From assembly GCA_013396755.1 (NCBI GenBank), contig VWZF01002957.1, positions 2,196,084-2,260,083 on the forward strand: a stretch of DNA of 64,000 bases, in the 5' to 3' direction. The translations under genes were made by a program, and so were the position numbers. The notes under the pieces were generated by a model, which was not told the DNA's origin, searched no databases, and saw only the letters and a list, made by a program, of their open reading frames with translations. Shown piece after piece: positions 1-15,100 of the stretch (within the stretch, counting starts at the first letter, position 1; each line of letters starts with the position of its first letter). This DNA is from Sclerurus mexicanus (taxonomy: Eukaryota; Chordata; Aves; Passeriformes; Furnariidae).

Positions 1-105
1 GTTTGACAGTTGTTGATGACTGCAATCATGTACTGAACATAGCACTGAGGATACTGACGATTTTTAAGATGATCTTCTTTATACAACTGCGCTTCATCTT
101 TGTAC
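1..105 (-). CDS. EXOC3: EXOC3 coding exon 7 (cut by the window edge)
   Basis: Acceptor TTACAG|GTACAA at 106/105. The two carried bases plus G give Arg, then YKDEAQLYKEDHLKNRQYPQ and YVQYMIAVINNCQ, matching the family. The exon runs off the left edge in frame, so its donor and the C-terminal SEC6 helical bundles are not in the window. Confidence 0.92.
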
Positions 106-3100
106 CTGTAACATATACAAGGAATGGCATTAAACAGACACAAATATGTAATAACTAGGACCAAAGGCTCCATAAGGGCTTGTCAGGTATTCAGAAGTAT
201 TTTATAAATGGCTTGTTTCTCATGTGATGTTTAGTCTCTGTGTTCCAGGCAAAATCCAGCCAAGGAGGCATCTTTTGAGGAAAAGATGTAAATTTGAGAT
301 ATAAAAGGAAGCGGAACTGACTCAAAAAATTAGTGGCATTTGCAGAGAGGAACTGAAAGTGCCATTCACCATTCACTTCTGCAGTGAAATGAGAGGAGGG
401 AAGAATCAAAGAATAAAATTGGTTGGCATGAAAGCGACAGGAGAAATACAAAGCAATAAAGAAACATCCAAAGGAAAAAGAAGGATTGGACTTGTAGGAA
501 CAAAGCAAGACTGAGGCAGGATAAAGTAGCTGTATTTTAAACATTATGTTACCTGGTTAGAAATGAATTCATTTGCTGAAGACATAGAAGGAGTACCTTT
601 GTTTTCAAATCTTCATTTATCTGAGCAGCCACCTGAAGATTCTGCTCAAACATCTAAGATGCAAATAGATTAGTTACAAGAAATGCTCACTAGCACCAGC
701 TCCACATATGCTTTTTGTTGTTTTTTCCTGGTTTTGTTGTTGTTATTTTGGGGTTGGTTTTTTTTTTGTTTTTTTTTTTAGAAACCCAACAACTGCTACT
801 GACTAAACCAAAAGTCACTATTTCCATAAGAATTAATATATCACTGACAACCATTAACACATACTGCCGTTTTCTCCTGCTGCTGAAAACAGCTGCATTC
901 TTTCTTTATCAAACAGTATTTAGTATCTTTAATTCAGTAGTGATTTGGCTTTACTGTGTACCGAAGTTTTTGGGTCAGCTCCTGCAGTTTGTAATGAATA
1001 GCCTTATAACTCACATTCTTTTGCTTCTCCCCTATATGAAAGTAGTCATTTCAACATTTTAAGTCAAGGGGCCCCTAAACTTTTAGAACAAATGGGCACA
1101 AGGTCTAGGTAATCTATGAGCAACTGTGTTTGAGAGGAAGGGAACTGGAACGGAAGGATGCAAAACCAGGTGGAAACATGAGCTGCTTTTATGCTGAGAT
1201 GATTTTGAAAGTTTCACTGCTGCGTGAATTTCAAAACTGCAGTCTTTGACAGCATAACACTAGAGCCAATTAGCCACCACTTTCTTTGACATCACACACT
1301 TGCTGAAAACGATTACATGAAGTCAACCTTGGCACTAATACAAATGTGAAAGAATGTAGCAAAAATCCTGGTATAAGCCAAGAAATTAATTATGTGAGAA
1401 ACAAATGCAGGAAGAAGAGGCAATCTATCTTTCATTACAGTTACCTAACACAATATTTGTAAAGAAAAATTAGAAAATGTGTATAATAAGCTGGTATTTT
1501 TCTGCTTGATAAAGATCACTTTCAAAACTTTCCACTACCGACAACAGGGTGGTGCAGGTTTGGGTATTTTTGTGGCCTTTTTTTAAGACCTTAGAAATAG
1601 TCTTATCTTTTCTGTTTTAAGGCTATTTAATAATTTGGACAGGCATTATGTTAACTGAAGTAGCATCTAAAACAGCAACCATTTTGACTTTCAGTGGAAC
1701 TTCCAGTATTAAGGTGTTTGTATAATGAATAATTTATAGAAATAGATACATGCCTAACTATCTCAGCACCATGTTAACAAACAGCCCAAGTAACTCAGCA
1801 CTTCATTAACAAACACTGTTCTAATAACTTACAAACATCTCATGTTGTAGGCTTACACTACACATTTACATCAAGAGACCTAAATAAAAGCAGTTAACTA
1901 AGCACAAATATCAACTAAACAGGCTGGGGAAATTATGTTTCTAATCTACACATAAAAAGAATGAAGACTTTAAACTTTGAAGGAAAAAAGGCAAATAAGA
2001 ACCTCAAAAGAAACAACCCTTCTAACAACTCTACAGGAAAAAAGCCCGATTATACCCCAAAAGACTAGAAACAATGGCATTCCCCCTCACATCCCTATGC
2101 TCTCCCAAATCCATGTACTGGTTCTGTAGATTTTCTATAATAACCAAATGCTCTTATACCTGAAAAACAATAGCTGGGAGCGTAGTCTGATAGTACCCAT
2201 CTTGATCTGCTTCTGGCTCAGTTTCTTTTATCCAGTCTTTTTTATCTGTCTCCAGTGCTTTTCGTAGCCAGCCAATGATGTTAGACTTCATTAAATAAAG
2301 CAACCAAGAGAAAGAAAAGATTCAACAAAACACCCTGCTGCAATATCTGGAATAACAGTCATTTCCATAACGAAGAGTGGCACAGTAACAGATAATGTTG
2401 ACCATTCTTATCATTCCTACGGGATATAGCTACCAAAGACAAATTAAAACTTGCACTGACAAAGACAAAGGTTAGTACTGGTAGACTAGAGGGTTTGAAG
2501 CTTATGCACATTCTGGAAGGGGAGTGCACCTAACACAAAGGGCAAGTCAGTTTGTAAGAATACACGTTTACTAACTTTGGAAGCACTTATTAAGGCTCAG
2601 GCTGTAGGTTTCAAACTGAGTTTTTCAACAGCTGAAAAAGTTAAGGTAAAAAAACCAGCACATTTCTGCTTGTAGTTCCTTTTACACGTACATTTTAGGA
2701 AACTGATGCTTGTTACTGCTGGGCACAAAAACCCAGGGTTAGATTGAATGGTTTGTGTTTCTTGGAACTTGAGTGCTGCAGACCATAGTGATGAATACAA
2801 TAGTTGGCTCTCCTCCCATCCAACAAGCTCCTTATACAGCAAATGGACATTAAGAACAACTGTTTTTAGAACTAGATCAAGCCAGTTTTCTGCATGATAC
2901 ATAACACAGATCTTTTCACAAGAGCAGATACTAAAGGCCAGCATGTTTGCTAAATATGTAATTGGGTTTTTTGATTTCTTTCTTGCTTGGGTTGATCTTT
3001 TCTGCCTTTATTCTGCTTTGTTCACATTTGCTTAAAACCCATAGTAATATAAATATTCTTGCTTCTTTCCAATATGTAACAGGCATGTACAGTAAGGGCA

Positions 3101-6100
3101 AAAAAGTCCATATAGTACTACCTCCAATTCTGTGAAACAATGTACTATCTTTTTTCCTCATAAGTACGGGAACTGCTCTGATGAGATATATTCACAAAGA
3201 AGAATTAATCTTTTAAAAGGCAGCAGCCCAAGGGACTTTTTTCACCTCAAGATCAGCATTTACAAGAACTTTTTCAAGCTGAGGTGATTGGGAAAACAAT
3301 TATCTGCTAGAAATCTGTTAAAATATATTAGCACTGCATTTCTCGTGAAAATGAGACATTTTTATTGATGTAAAGATCAGTATTTAAGTTGATAGTCACA
3401 ATTATGAAATACTTCCACTTACCTAAACAGAACTAGTTATATTTTGTTTATAAACACTTTTAAACAACATCAAAAAAATAAAGCAGAAGTGAAAAAAATC
3501 GGTAGTTTCAGTATTTTCTGCCTTAAAAAGAAGATACAGCCAAAAATCAAAACCAGCAAAGAGAAGACCACTCTGTTTAACAGAGTAGCAGCTTTATTTA
3601 TGCTCTATAAATAAAATTAAGCAGTATTCTATATGTAGTATTTTTCAGTAAGTAGGGAAAAAAATTCTGGAAAACCAATATATTTTTTCAACCTAAGCAA
3701 GGACAAAATCAATTCAAAGGCATTTCCTGAATCAAGCCAAAGGTAGCTTGAGAAAACCAATGATTTTTTTCCCTAAAGGTAAGTGCAGAAAAATAAACTT
3801 CCATGAAAGTCCTAGTAAAGCTAATGTGAAGCAGACCTCTACTGGCAACTTCCTTGAGACATAACAAGACGGGTTCATATTATTGAGTATGAACTCCAAG
3901 TAGCTGCTGTTGCTAGACATATTTTAGTAGCTTGCATATCCAAAGAAGCATAATTTCCCTCTTCTGCTTGGCAGAGCTCCGAAACTTAGGAGGCGTGGGA
4001 ATTCATTGAACAATGTAAGAACAGCAAGTTCAAAGCAACAACTATCCAACATCCAGTCGAAGGCAATCAGTGGATCTTTAAAGAAAAATACATTAACAAA
4101 CCTGACAATCACATGATTGCTTTGCCATGTAGTTGACCAATTTCTAGTGACTCTCAGGATAAACAAGAAACAGTGCTGTTTTATTTAAGATGCACTTGAA
4201 AGGGCATTCACAAAAGGAAATTATGCTCATGCGGTTGACAGGCATGAAAGGAAAAAGGCTGTTAAAAAGAATCGAACTGGCAAACACGAACCTCCTGATT
4301 ACCTTGAAAAGATCACATCTGTAACAAATGTTGGTGTAGTTACTACAGGGACCAAGCTACATTGTGTCTTTTAATAATGGTCTATAAAGCATAATTACTC
4401 CTTGAAATGTCATGGTTTATTTCTATAAAACCATCTGATTATAACTTTATAAAGAAACCTACATATAGGATATGAAAATTTATAAAAGTAATGGTGTTGG
4501 AATCACATTTGTCACATTATTTTTCTCAGATGGAGGAACAGCACTGAGGTACTGATGCAGCTATAAACTCATCTGAAGGTATCTTTGCACTATTATTACT
4601 CACAGTAAGTGTTGACATATACTTGCTGAGAAGCTGGTCTACCACACTCTGTGAAATCAGAGGATCCAGAGAATTTACATCCACTTCGGGAGACAGTTCT
4701 GAATTGCCCATCATCTCTGCACTGAATTTGAAGGAAAAAAAAAAGGCATTGCAGATTACTAAAGAAAAATGAGATAAAAAATTAGACGACGCAGCTTTTT
4801 CTATGTCCACTGTAAAGGGCAATTTCCCAATACCTACCCATGTCAGAAAGTTCTTAATACTAACTGCAACAATAGAATAGTTTACAGGGAATGCAAATAA
4901 AACTATATGAAAGAAAGAGCAGAATGTAAAAAGCTATAGCCCAGCATAATAAAAAAGTATTTGACATTTAATTGTTCAACCTTTCCATACATTCCTCTTG
5001 TCTATGTACAAGAATTAGTGATTACTTAAAACTGAATAAAAGCCAACTGGTTCAACTTGTGGGCTCTTAGTAGGGGAGATTTTTTATGTCTTTTAATTTC
5101 AGAGGTGATGAAAGACAATTTACACATTTTGAATTTTAGAATGGGAAAGATCAGTGAGTTTTTCTATTATCCTCACTTCCTCGTAAGCGCTTCTGTTCTG
5201 CTATTTGTAATTCATCTATATAAGAATTAAAATATCTTAAAAGAAAATCTACCTATGCTTCCTGTCTTAGTAGAGAATACAGCTAATACAACAGGAGGAG
5301 TCATCTTTCACGACAATTCAAAAGTGCACTTCTTGTGTACTGTATAACAGCACTTGCTTGCAAAGGAAAATTATTTTATAGGATTTGAAAGAAAGTAGAA
5401 CAACCCTCAAAAATATTTTGACAAGGATTATATAAAATTCATACTTTGCAGTGATATTTGGCATCTTATTCTATAAAGATTACATAACGAGTGGCTTGTG
5501 TAATCAAAAACAAACTCCAAAGTTATGCCAAAGCACAATGTAGCAAGATCTCTTAATATTTCATGCTTAAAAAAAAAATCAATAGCTCAAACCCACACTC
5601 TTCAGAGAGTGCTTTATTTACAGCTGATGAAAATACATTCAATCATAATAACATGAATTGTTTCCCATTTCATTTATAGTGTGCTTTTCAGAAGGAAACC
5701 ACAAATTCTCTATCTGCAGTAGCTACTATAAAAACAGTAACTTAAAAATAAATTCCTAAACAGGTGTCTGGTTTCTATAGTTCTGCAAGCTGAAGTTCTT
5801 CTCTGGGTACATGCAGTGAGTCAGCATAGTGGTGCTTCCATGTCATGAAAAAAAATAAAAATCTCAAAGCACTGAAAAAGCCATTACAGCTAACAACTTA
5901 AATACCAAAATTCTTGTCTTTGAAACCATAAAAGCTACTGTGACTGCGCACTCTACACTTGTATCATCTTCCTGAGCCTGTAGGAAAAGAGACTGACGTT
6001 ATTTTAAGTGGCTCAATCTATTCAGAAACTGAATTCCATTCTGTTGCTGTTTACTGACAGAATACATGTAATAGCAGGACCTGCTCTCGGTTGATTTAGA

Positions 6101-9100
6101 GGAAATGTGAGAAGCTGTTTATGGCACAGTGCCCTGTTAGAAAATATTTCTAGCCTCATTATACATCATTATCCTTGTTCATGAGGCCGCGGAGACATTA
6201 ACCCTTTCTCAGCACATCAACTGAAACCCCAAAACAAAGACCTAAAGCTTCTACTTCTGGCCTACATGACAAAAATTCTTCCTACACACAATTTCTTTCT
6301 CATTGCTGCAATGCAAGCGTCTGGGGGAAAAGAAGGGACATGCAACCTTCTTCCAAGTTTCACGAGGCTCCTAACTGTTGGGAAGTTATTTACCTTCAAC
6401 AAAAAGTTTATAATCAAGTTGAAATTTCAAACAGAATTGTATTATCTGGAAAGCAGCATCTTAGAAAACTTCTACTGTGCCACTTAGGCCAGACTTGCCA
6501 CCGATCCTGCTGTCTTGTAAAAAGAGGTATTTGCTTCAGAGACAGCATCCAGCTAGATACACAGTAGCATTCCTTCTGTTCCTTGAGTGAAGACTGTTGA
6601 TTCTGTCTGTAGCAGTCCTGGGGAACTCTTAGCAGTTTTGTCACTACCTGATCAGTATCTGATAAAATGATGCTACGAATATGGGATCAGGATCTTACAA
6701 AACTTATATTGTCCCTTGAGTACTGGTTCCAACTCAGTACAGTTTTAATAACAGTTTATTTACAAAACTCTCATTGACTTCAATATGAAAGAGAAATCCA
6801 TCTAGGACACTAAGACTGTATCCCACTCAAATATTAAAGGCTATTATTCCACATGTAGCAGCATCACTTTATTTTGCAGCTGTGAGTTGAGCACATTTCT
6901 AAAAACAGCTTCCAAGGCACACTCTGATAAAAACCCCCCTGATTCTTTAATAAAGTCTATCTTGCACATACTGTAAACAGAAGATATGCAGTACTTTCTT
7001 ATCAATTCACTACTTTGAAAAACCCTCAATGCTTCTCTCAGTTGGTTAGTGTTCTCTGAGTTGGTTTTGAATTGCAGCTGTAATATGCAAATACAATATG
7101 AATACGTATATTCCCTCTAATATTCAATTACATTTAATAAAAATAGAGAAAAAGAGTAGGACAAAACTATCTTCCACCGTACAATGTTCCATAGAAGTGA
7201 ACAAGGAAGGGAAGAGCAGTCTGGAACCTGTATTTCATACAGAGGAAAAGAGGGTGAAATATCACAGAAACACAGCTCTCATGATGCCATATTATAGTCC
7301 ACTCTCCTTCCCAGTTTATTACAAACATATCCCTAGAGAGTTGTTTATTGTATTGTTAAGAGATGTCCAGCCACCGAGATTTGGTAAGCTCTGCAAGTGT
7401 CCCTGTTGAAAACTTTACTTTCCCATTCACAAACCTGAGCTGATTTCTTCTTCCACTGTGCACTACAAAGATACACAACAGTTAATAATCACAGAATGGT
7501 TTGGGTTGAAACTTAAAGATCACCTAGAGCTCCAGACTCCCTGCCATGGGAAGGGATGCTAAACCCCTAGACCAGGTTGTTCAGCACCCCATCCAACCTG
7601 GCCTTGAATGCTTCCAGTGATGGGGCATTCACAACTTCTCTGGGCAACCTGTTCCAGTCATTAATACCCTCTTTATAACACTTCATTGTAATATGCAAGA
7701 ATCCAATTCCTGCACTGCCTTCTTGGGGTTTTTTTTCAGAGAAGAGGGAAAGTAAAAGCCTTAATTTTTCCCTCCAAGATACTGCCTCTAATTTCCATCC
7801 CACTTGCTACATGGATATACAGGGGAGAAGTGCACTCTTAGGTACCCTGTACTGTGTCGACTCTCCACTGTTTCACTTTTTTCAAGACTCAGCCATCAGG
7901 TGCTACAAGCCACATAACTTGCTTCAGCAAGTTTAAGATTTGTTTGCTTTGTAAGTAGATGCAACACTGGCTATGCTCCCTCCTTCTGCCCTTCCAATGA
8001 TGGAACACACAGACTGAGAGAGCTTTAGCTCTGAACTGTCTAACTCAGTAACAATGCACGCTGCTTTCTGGGGGAAGAGTAGAAAGGCAATTTTAAGACC
8101 AAGATTCGCCTTACTGGAATATAAGCCCCAGGACATAAATGAAGAACCTGGGACAGGATTTCTGCCAAGGTCATGCCATTATAGGTAGAAGGACTCACAT
8201 ATTGCTCATTTTCATTCCCTGTGGAGTTATTCTCCGGCCTTCAAAAGAAAAAAGTCCAATTAACTTGGCTACTTATTAGTGTCTGCATCTCTCATATACC
8301 CTGCATAGGTATCTAGGTATGTATTAGTAGGTGGTCCTCACCATTCCTTGCAGGGAAGAAAAAGCAGAATTTAGCAGTGTAGACTAAAGCCCAGAATTCT
8401 GAACATAAAATAAATCTTAAAGCTGGTTATAAAAATTCTACAGAACAGTATTATCTCCTGCCTGTTTGCTCTATGGTATTATACTCTAAACCCATCAAGC
8501 ATTCAACTAGTTTCATTAGTGGGACTGAACAATTGAAGACAGTAAAAGTACACATAGCACAGTATCTGGGTCAACGCCAGCTATTCAGAACAGGATTACA
8601 GTCATACACCACAGAAAGGCTAGCAGTACTTTTTCCCAAACAAATCAGTTGCTCTAGTAACTACACGCCAGCAAAAACTGAACAGTTGCCATTCGAGCTG
8701 TTTCTTCTTGAAGGATGAAAAAAAAAAGGGCAAAAATTCCCCATAATGCTTAAGTTATCCCAACAGATCACACAACTCAAAAGAAATGTGTCTAAGACTA
8801 TCAGAGGAAACAACCTGTTAGCAGAAATTCTCCTAAATGAACAAATCACCTCAAGAGTTGAGAGAAAACCTGAAGGAAGTTACTACATTCTTTCCATTTA
8901 ACAGTAATGCAGCAAGTGAAACGTTCCCAACCACTGTAAAAAAGAACAATAGAAAGTTAATAAACATACAGATCTTCCAGGGCTGTGGCCACAACAAATG
9001 TTTTGGTTCACAGACGTGAGTTCTCAGCCTCTTCTGCTCTTCCCAATACTTCACCAAACTGGTACACAAATACAAGGGGACTGTAGCTTCAAGCAGGTCT

Positions 9101-12100
9101 CTAACTGCATTAAAACTTCAAGCAACTCAAAATTACTTATTAGAAAACACAAACAAGTTTTAAGGAGTAATTTCCAGAAAGCAAAACGTAACAAACAGCA
9201 AAGAACTTGTTGGTTTGGTATTATCCCCTTTTTATCTTCTTGTATGTTAACAGACATGCAAATATTAACACACCAGGTATGTTTTGCATGCTTACTCTCA
9301 GCTATTGCTAACAGAAAAGACAAGGGGGCCTTACCTATTGTATGTATTCAAAACCCAAGTTAGAAGGCTAACAATCTCATTTGCTTCCAGATCCTCTGCA
9401 GCAAGTTCTTGCATTCGGGTGGCCAAAGCTTGATGATACATGTTTAGCAATCTGTTGAAAATGTCATAATGTGGAGGAAAACGTTGATCCAGCAGGGTCT
9501 TAGCCACGAGCAGGTCATCAAGGACGTATTTACGTATGATTTCTAGATGCCGCACAAGCCACATTTTGTCAGATTCTCGAGTATCTGCCTGAGTGCCTTC
9601 AATTCGTGTGCTCACAGTTCTTTCCAAAATGTTGAACATTTTTTCTTTCCACTTCTTTGGTCTGCCAGGAGGGATGAACCCAGTCTGTTTTTTCCGGTCT
9701 AACATGCGCCTGTCGATTTTCTCCTCCCTCTCAATTATCCTCACAACAGAAACAAGCAAGGTTGGATCCCGACGGACTGTGACAAGAGATCTCTGAACCA
9801 CCATCCAAAGTTGCTTTGCCAATTCCTCAGAGAGTTTCTGCATATCCCCAAAGTACGTATGGATAAGGTTCATGTCATGCGTGTTTTTGCTGTCCATGCG
9901 GTACTGCTCATACATCAGGTTATCACGGGAGCACTCCAAATCCATCAGCTTTCGATGAGCTTGCAAAAGTTCCCCTCGCTCAATCAGATCGTGGGTCTCC
10001 CTGACTATTTCTGGAACTGAAAGAAAGGCGAAGAAGGAAAATCACAAAGGGTGCAACACCACACAGTCAAAATACAAAGAACAAATACTAATAAAAGCAA
10101 AGAACAAATACTAATAAAAGGATAATAAAAGCACTAGGAAAAAAGCTTGAGAACAGCTGTAGGAATTACTTTAAAATAATTTAAAGGAAATTACTCTGAA
10201 GTATTCAAATTTTTTTAGTAAATTCTATACTTTATGCATTATTTTATATATAAATGTAACTTTATACATTATTAACTGCAGTGCTCCATTTTGATCAGTG
10301 GCTAAATAAACATCATAGCGCCAAAAGAACCCAATTTCCTCTCTCCCTCCTGCCCCTAATAAATAAATGAATCCAGGAAAGTCTACTATGAAACAAATTG
10401 CAATACTAACCTTCTCACACCTTACACAAAAAAATTTTAACTTACCTGACTAAAAGTTTCTTACTCTGCTGAACCTGAGGCTGCATAAAGCCAACAAATG
10501 CCAAATTTTACCTCCTCCTTGAAAGAACAGTTTTTGCCTGCTTAAGGCACAAAGAAAAAATAGGGATAATTACCCATGCTCCTAAACTACTTAGAAGATT
10601 TTTTTTTCCTTTATTGTTTTTCAGTATTTGAAGAATACTACAGAAGAGGATTAGGATCCTGTGGAGAACTGAAAAATCACAGCAGAAAAATTGTCACTGC
10701 AAAAAAGGCAGCTAGTGATAAAACTGGCAGCCACCAAAAAGGTTTAATGACTGTCTTTTGAATCATGATGAAAATCATTTGGTTTATAAAACATTTTATA
10801 ATCTCTGTGCAAAACAACTATACTGTTTAGCAATTCCAGGGGGAGATGCTTCATACTAAAAACTTCTCAGAACACCCGAAAATAAAAGGCTTATTGTCTC
10901 AACTGCATTCATCTGTGCAAAAGGAAACAAGACAAACAAAACAACTCAGCATTGGAACATGCATAATTTTGTTGTTCTTTGTTTTTAATTGCTGGACATT
11001 GCATGTAAACAGTATTCATCTTTAAGCTGCACGCTGTATCCCAGTTTGGTACCACAGCAGTTAAATGCAGGTTTAGAGAGAGTAAACCTGGTATGACTGG
11101 GAAACTACTTTTCTTTATAGGTACACTTTGTGTATTATTATCAGGAGATAAGAGGAGAGAAAAGACTATTTAAATAAAATCAAATTAGCATGATACATTT
11201 AGCCTCCATGTAGGCGTAAAATACTTAAAATTATTTACAAGCAGAAAAGTCCTGGCAAGGAATTCACCATGATTCAAGACAGAATGTAATGTGCACCAAA
11301 AAGGCTGCACAGAATGACAGAGGTAATCCCATTTTCTTTATCTTCACAGTATCCACTGTATCACATTAACCATACGTAATTCTGGAAACCTTCCCAGTTG
11401 TGCAGTGGTACAAAAACGAAGTATTTTCTACCTGTAATTTCTTTATGCACAAGTTCGTTTCTTTGACTGTGCTCTCTAATTCTGAAGCAAGGCCTGTGCA
11501 CAGTTGAAACTGAACTTCAGGTAATCTATATTTATATAAAGGCTTATACCTTTAACAGAAACCCTTGAGGCTCCTAACAGCTGTGTGAAAAAGACTGTCA
11601 GGGGAATCTTTGACTGGACATCTTGCCATTTCACATTTTTACCTTTGTTTGCAAAATGTTTTCACCTCCTAAAATCATTTGGGACTCTTTATACCCAACA
11701 GGCTTACTGTAGGTGCCCAACTCAGGTGGCAACATACTACAACTTCACAAATATTCTTCCTCTATTTGTTGCTTCCGTATTTCAGTCTTTTATACTAAAT
11801 ATGTTATCCTGTTACTGATTGCTAGCAAGAAACTTCTTTGCAAGTTGTGTGCGATGATGAGATAGGCCAGACTAGAATTCCAACAGCACAATTTACTCTT
11901 TATCTATATTAAATGGTTACCAGCTACTTCCTTGAATGTGGTATGTAGGCAATTCTACCTTAATTCTTAATTCCCGGTGAGGTTAAAAGTTCTTGACATT
12001 CCTTGAGAACCTTACAGCTCTTAACATCATTTTAAAGAGCTTCCAGTACGTGATGCATCATGTAAAGAATGATAAATTACCTGAAAATATGTTCTTGAGA

Positions 12101-15100
12101 TTTTCTACAGCAGCTGCCAGTTGGCTGTGTTGCACTACAGCATCCTTAACATCCTTGAGGTTTTCTATAGTGTTGATGCTCTGTCTCCAGTCCTTGTTGA
12201 CATCTATCAAAGACTGCTGAATGTCCTTCACATCATTCAGAGCATTGTGCAATTGGCTTAAGCCTGTTCGTACTCCATCTAACTGTGACTGTATTGCTGC
12301 CTTAAATACAAACAAAAAGAAAGAGCTTTTATTAATCATGATAAGTTCCATATTCTCAACATTTCTCAATAATTAATTTTAATTTCAGTACCTATAATTT
12401 TCAGAGGAAAAAAAATAAAATAAAATATTGCAATTTATGGAAATGTGCAACTTCGTGCATGCACAACTTTGTGTGTATCCACAAATTCTTTTTTTTCAAG
12501 TTTTGAAGTTTTATCTCGTTTTAAAGGACAATTGGTTCAATACAATTTGTTCATCCACAAAGATAAGAGAGGATATTAGGCAGATCATAGATCATCAACT
12601 TTATAAGTCTGTATTAAACCAGGATCATTGGATGGCAGAATGAGATTTTTTTGCACTTCCTTCATAAATTAATTTCAAAGGCGGATGTCAAAAGAAAGCT
12701 GATCCAGATGTTTCAACAGAATGCTTGGTATGTACAGATTCTCACAGCATTTTACTAAAGAAATTACAAATTTTTGCAACTGGAAATGTTCTTGAAAAAA
12801 AATTTAATTCTGAAATGTTCTCAAAAAGCACCAACAAAAAAACCCAAACCAAGACACCCTCCAGCCTGTCATGCCTGAAGGCAAAAAAAAGTATCAAAAG
12901 TGATTCAGTCAAAAGAAACAACAAAACCTCAAGCTGAATAAAACTTTAAGTCTATGAAACATCAACAACCAGACCAAAAATCCAACTACTAGATTATTTT
13001 GGCATAAAGACAGGTTATGGACATAGATCTCTTGTGACAGGTGACACTTGAAATAGTGACTCTACAAAAAGGTTATTAGGCCTGAATATCATTTGACAGT
13101 CCAAACACCTCAAAGAAAATGCAGTATGGTGCATATATGAGTGAAAGAAATCAGATCACATCTCCAGCATGTTTTTTATGTAAGTACTTTTAAAAAGATG
13201 TGATGAAGGTGAAAACAGGTGAGCAGAAAATACTGCTAGAAATAACAAACTTCAAAAGACAAGCCAAAGACAAGTGGTCAATGAAAAATCAGTTGCATAT
13301 TTTACGGGCTTGAAGTAACCAGTAAAGAAATGCTGGTTTTGCTAAACTCAAATCACATTTTTTTTGCCAGACTTCTAAAGCCCAAAAACTTGGACAGTCA
13401 TGGAACTTTTTGTCTGATACTGGAAGCCAAAGAGGAAATCCTGGTAACCGTGAACAACATTTATTGTGTTTTAAATGTACTGGGAAAGTCCCGGAAAAAC
13501 GCAATGATTTTTAAACTAGTGTTATTTATGTACTTTCAAATTATGACATGCTGATTTTATTGATAAAAATGTATTTTCCTGCCAGACTCAGTACAATTAA
13601 GCAGTGGTAAGGCATTTTTATACAGTATCTATCTATAGTACTGCTGCATTAACACATTCTTCCTTTACAGGAACTACGATAATTGGGATACTCAAACAGT
13701 CAATACAACACTCACACACAACCTTCTGCAGCTGACCATAAAGTATTTTAAAAATCACATGATCACTAAATGTTCAGTACTTCGTTTTCATATTTCAAAT
13801 TCTTCCGAGGCAGATGACCTCAGTATTAAATATTCAAAGTTTTGCCTATTTAACTTGGGCAGAAGCTTGATAATGTTAAACAGAAACAATTCTGATCTTG
13901 GTTTCTGACACAAATGGACAAGGGAAATTCTAAAAACAGACATCCATCCATGTTCAGTTTGTCTTCTAATAGATCACCTGGGGACAGGGATGGGGTGGAG
14001 GGGCCCGGAGCAAAGTATCCATGCATTGTGGACTTTGCATTTCCTACAATGCATATTCATCTTAAATTGGACTAACCATCACTGTATTAAAGAAATGAAA
14101 ACAAATCCATGCCACCCTGGGCACAGGGCTCAAAACTTCATTTTTATGTCTTTTCAAGTATGTGGCTCTGACATGAAGCCATGGAAACAGGATCCTGGCT
14201 GCCTGGTCTCCCTAGAGCCCTGTGGTTCAAATTCATGACTGCACAGCAGCTAAGAATAAAAACAGAGAGGATTCATTCATGTTTAGACTCAAGAAGACCC
14301 ACAACCTCAAAACTCTCCTAGGATATATATACAGTATTTCTTCACAGAGTTCTCCCACTGACTAAGTGTACAAAGATAGATGTCAATGATTATAATTTCA
14401 CAGGGTCTGGAATAGACTGCAAGCAGCTCTTCACCTATATTTTGGACAGCGCTACCCACAAGCACGAGCTTACAGTGCTATCAGATGCTCACCATTTCAG
14501 AGTTCTGCTAACCAAACCTCAAAAATACTGCTTACTAACCACCATCAGTCTCATTTATGAAACAGATGAGTTTGACACATTTGAAAGCAGTTTTTCCTGT
14601 AAGAATTTATGTTACACAGGAAGAAAGGCAGTGAAATATGTAAGCAATTGACAAAATTAAATATTTGGGAAAGGATATAGAGAGGATATGTAGATTCACC
14701 TGAAGAAAATTGTGACAAATGTGAAAGCATATCCAGACAGAAATAAGCACTAACATGTTCACTCTGAAAGATTTCTCATATGTTCTTTCACACAGATGAA
14801 GCAGTAATCCAGCCTGAGAAGTCAGCAAATCCTCTGGCTGATGATTCTGATATCTGTATCTCTACATCTTCCACACCATAGTTACATACAGTTTAAATGC
14901 AGAGCAAGAGTATTTCTTACATCCTCTCTGTGGTCCCATCCATTACAGTAATTCTTATGGGAAAAACAGCTTTGTTATCCATTGCATCACTAGCCATCAT
15001 CTGCTTCAGGAATCCATCCTGAGTTGATTAAGGGGTATTGAACTTCTTTTTGGAACAGGTATTTCTGACCTACAGATGACTGAAGTAACTTCAGGCAAAT

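Noticed and set aside
310..360. Alternative EXOC3 exon suggested by the minus-strand peptide ATNFLSQFR, which resembles the end of coding exon 6
   Set aside because: The true family sequence (LCLQQMNSFLT) is found continuous with coding exon 6 at 553-653 and splices in phase to the next exon; the other match lacks a proper donor.
715..1062. Hydrophobic small protein on the plus strand
   Set aside because: Phe/Leu richness comes from a T-rich low-complexity tract inside an EXOC3 intron.
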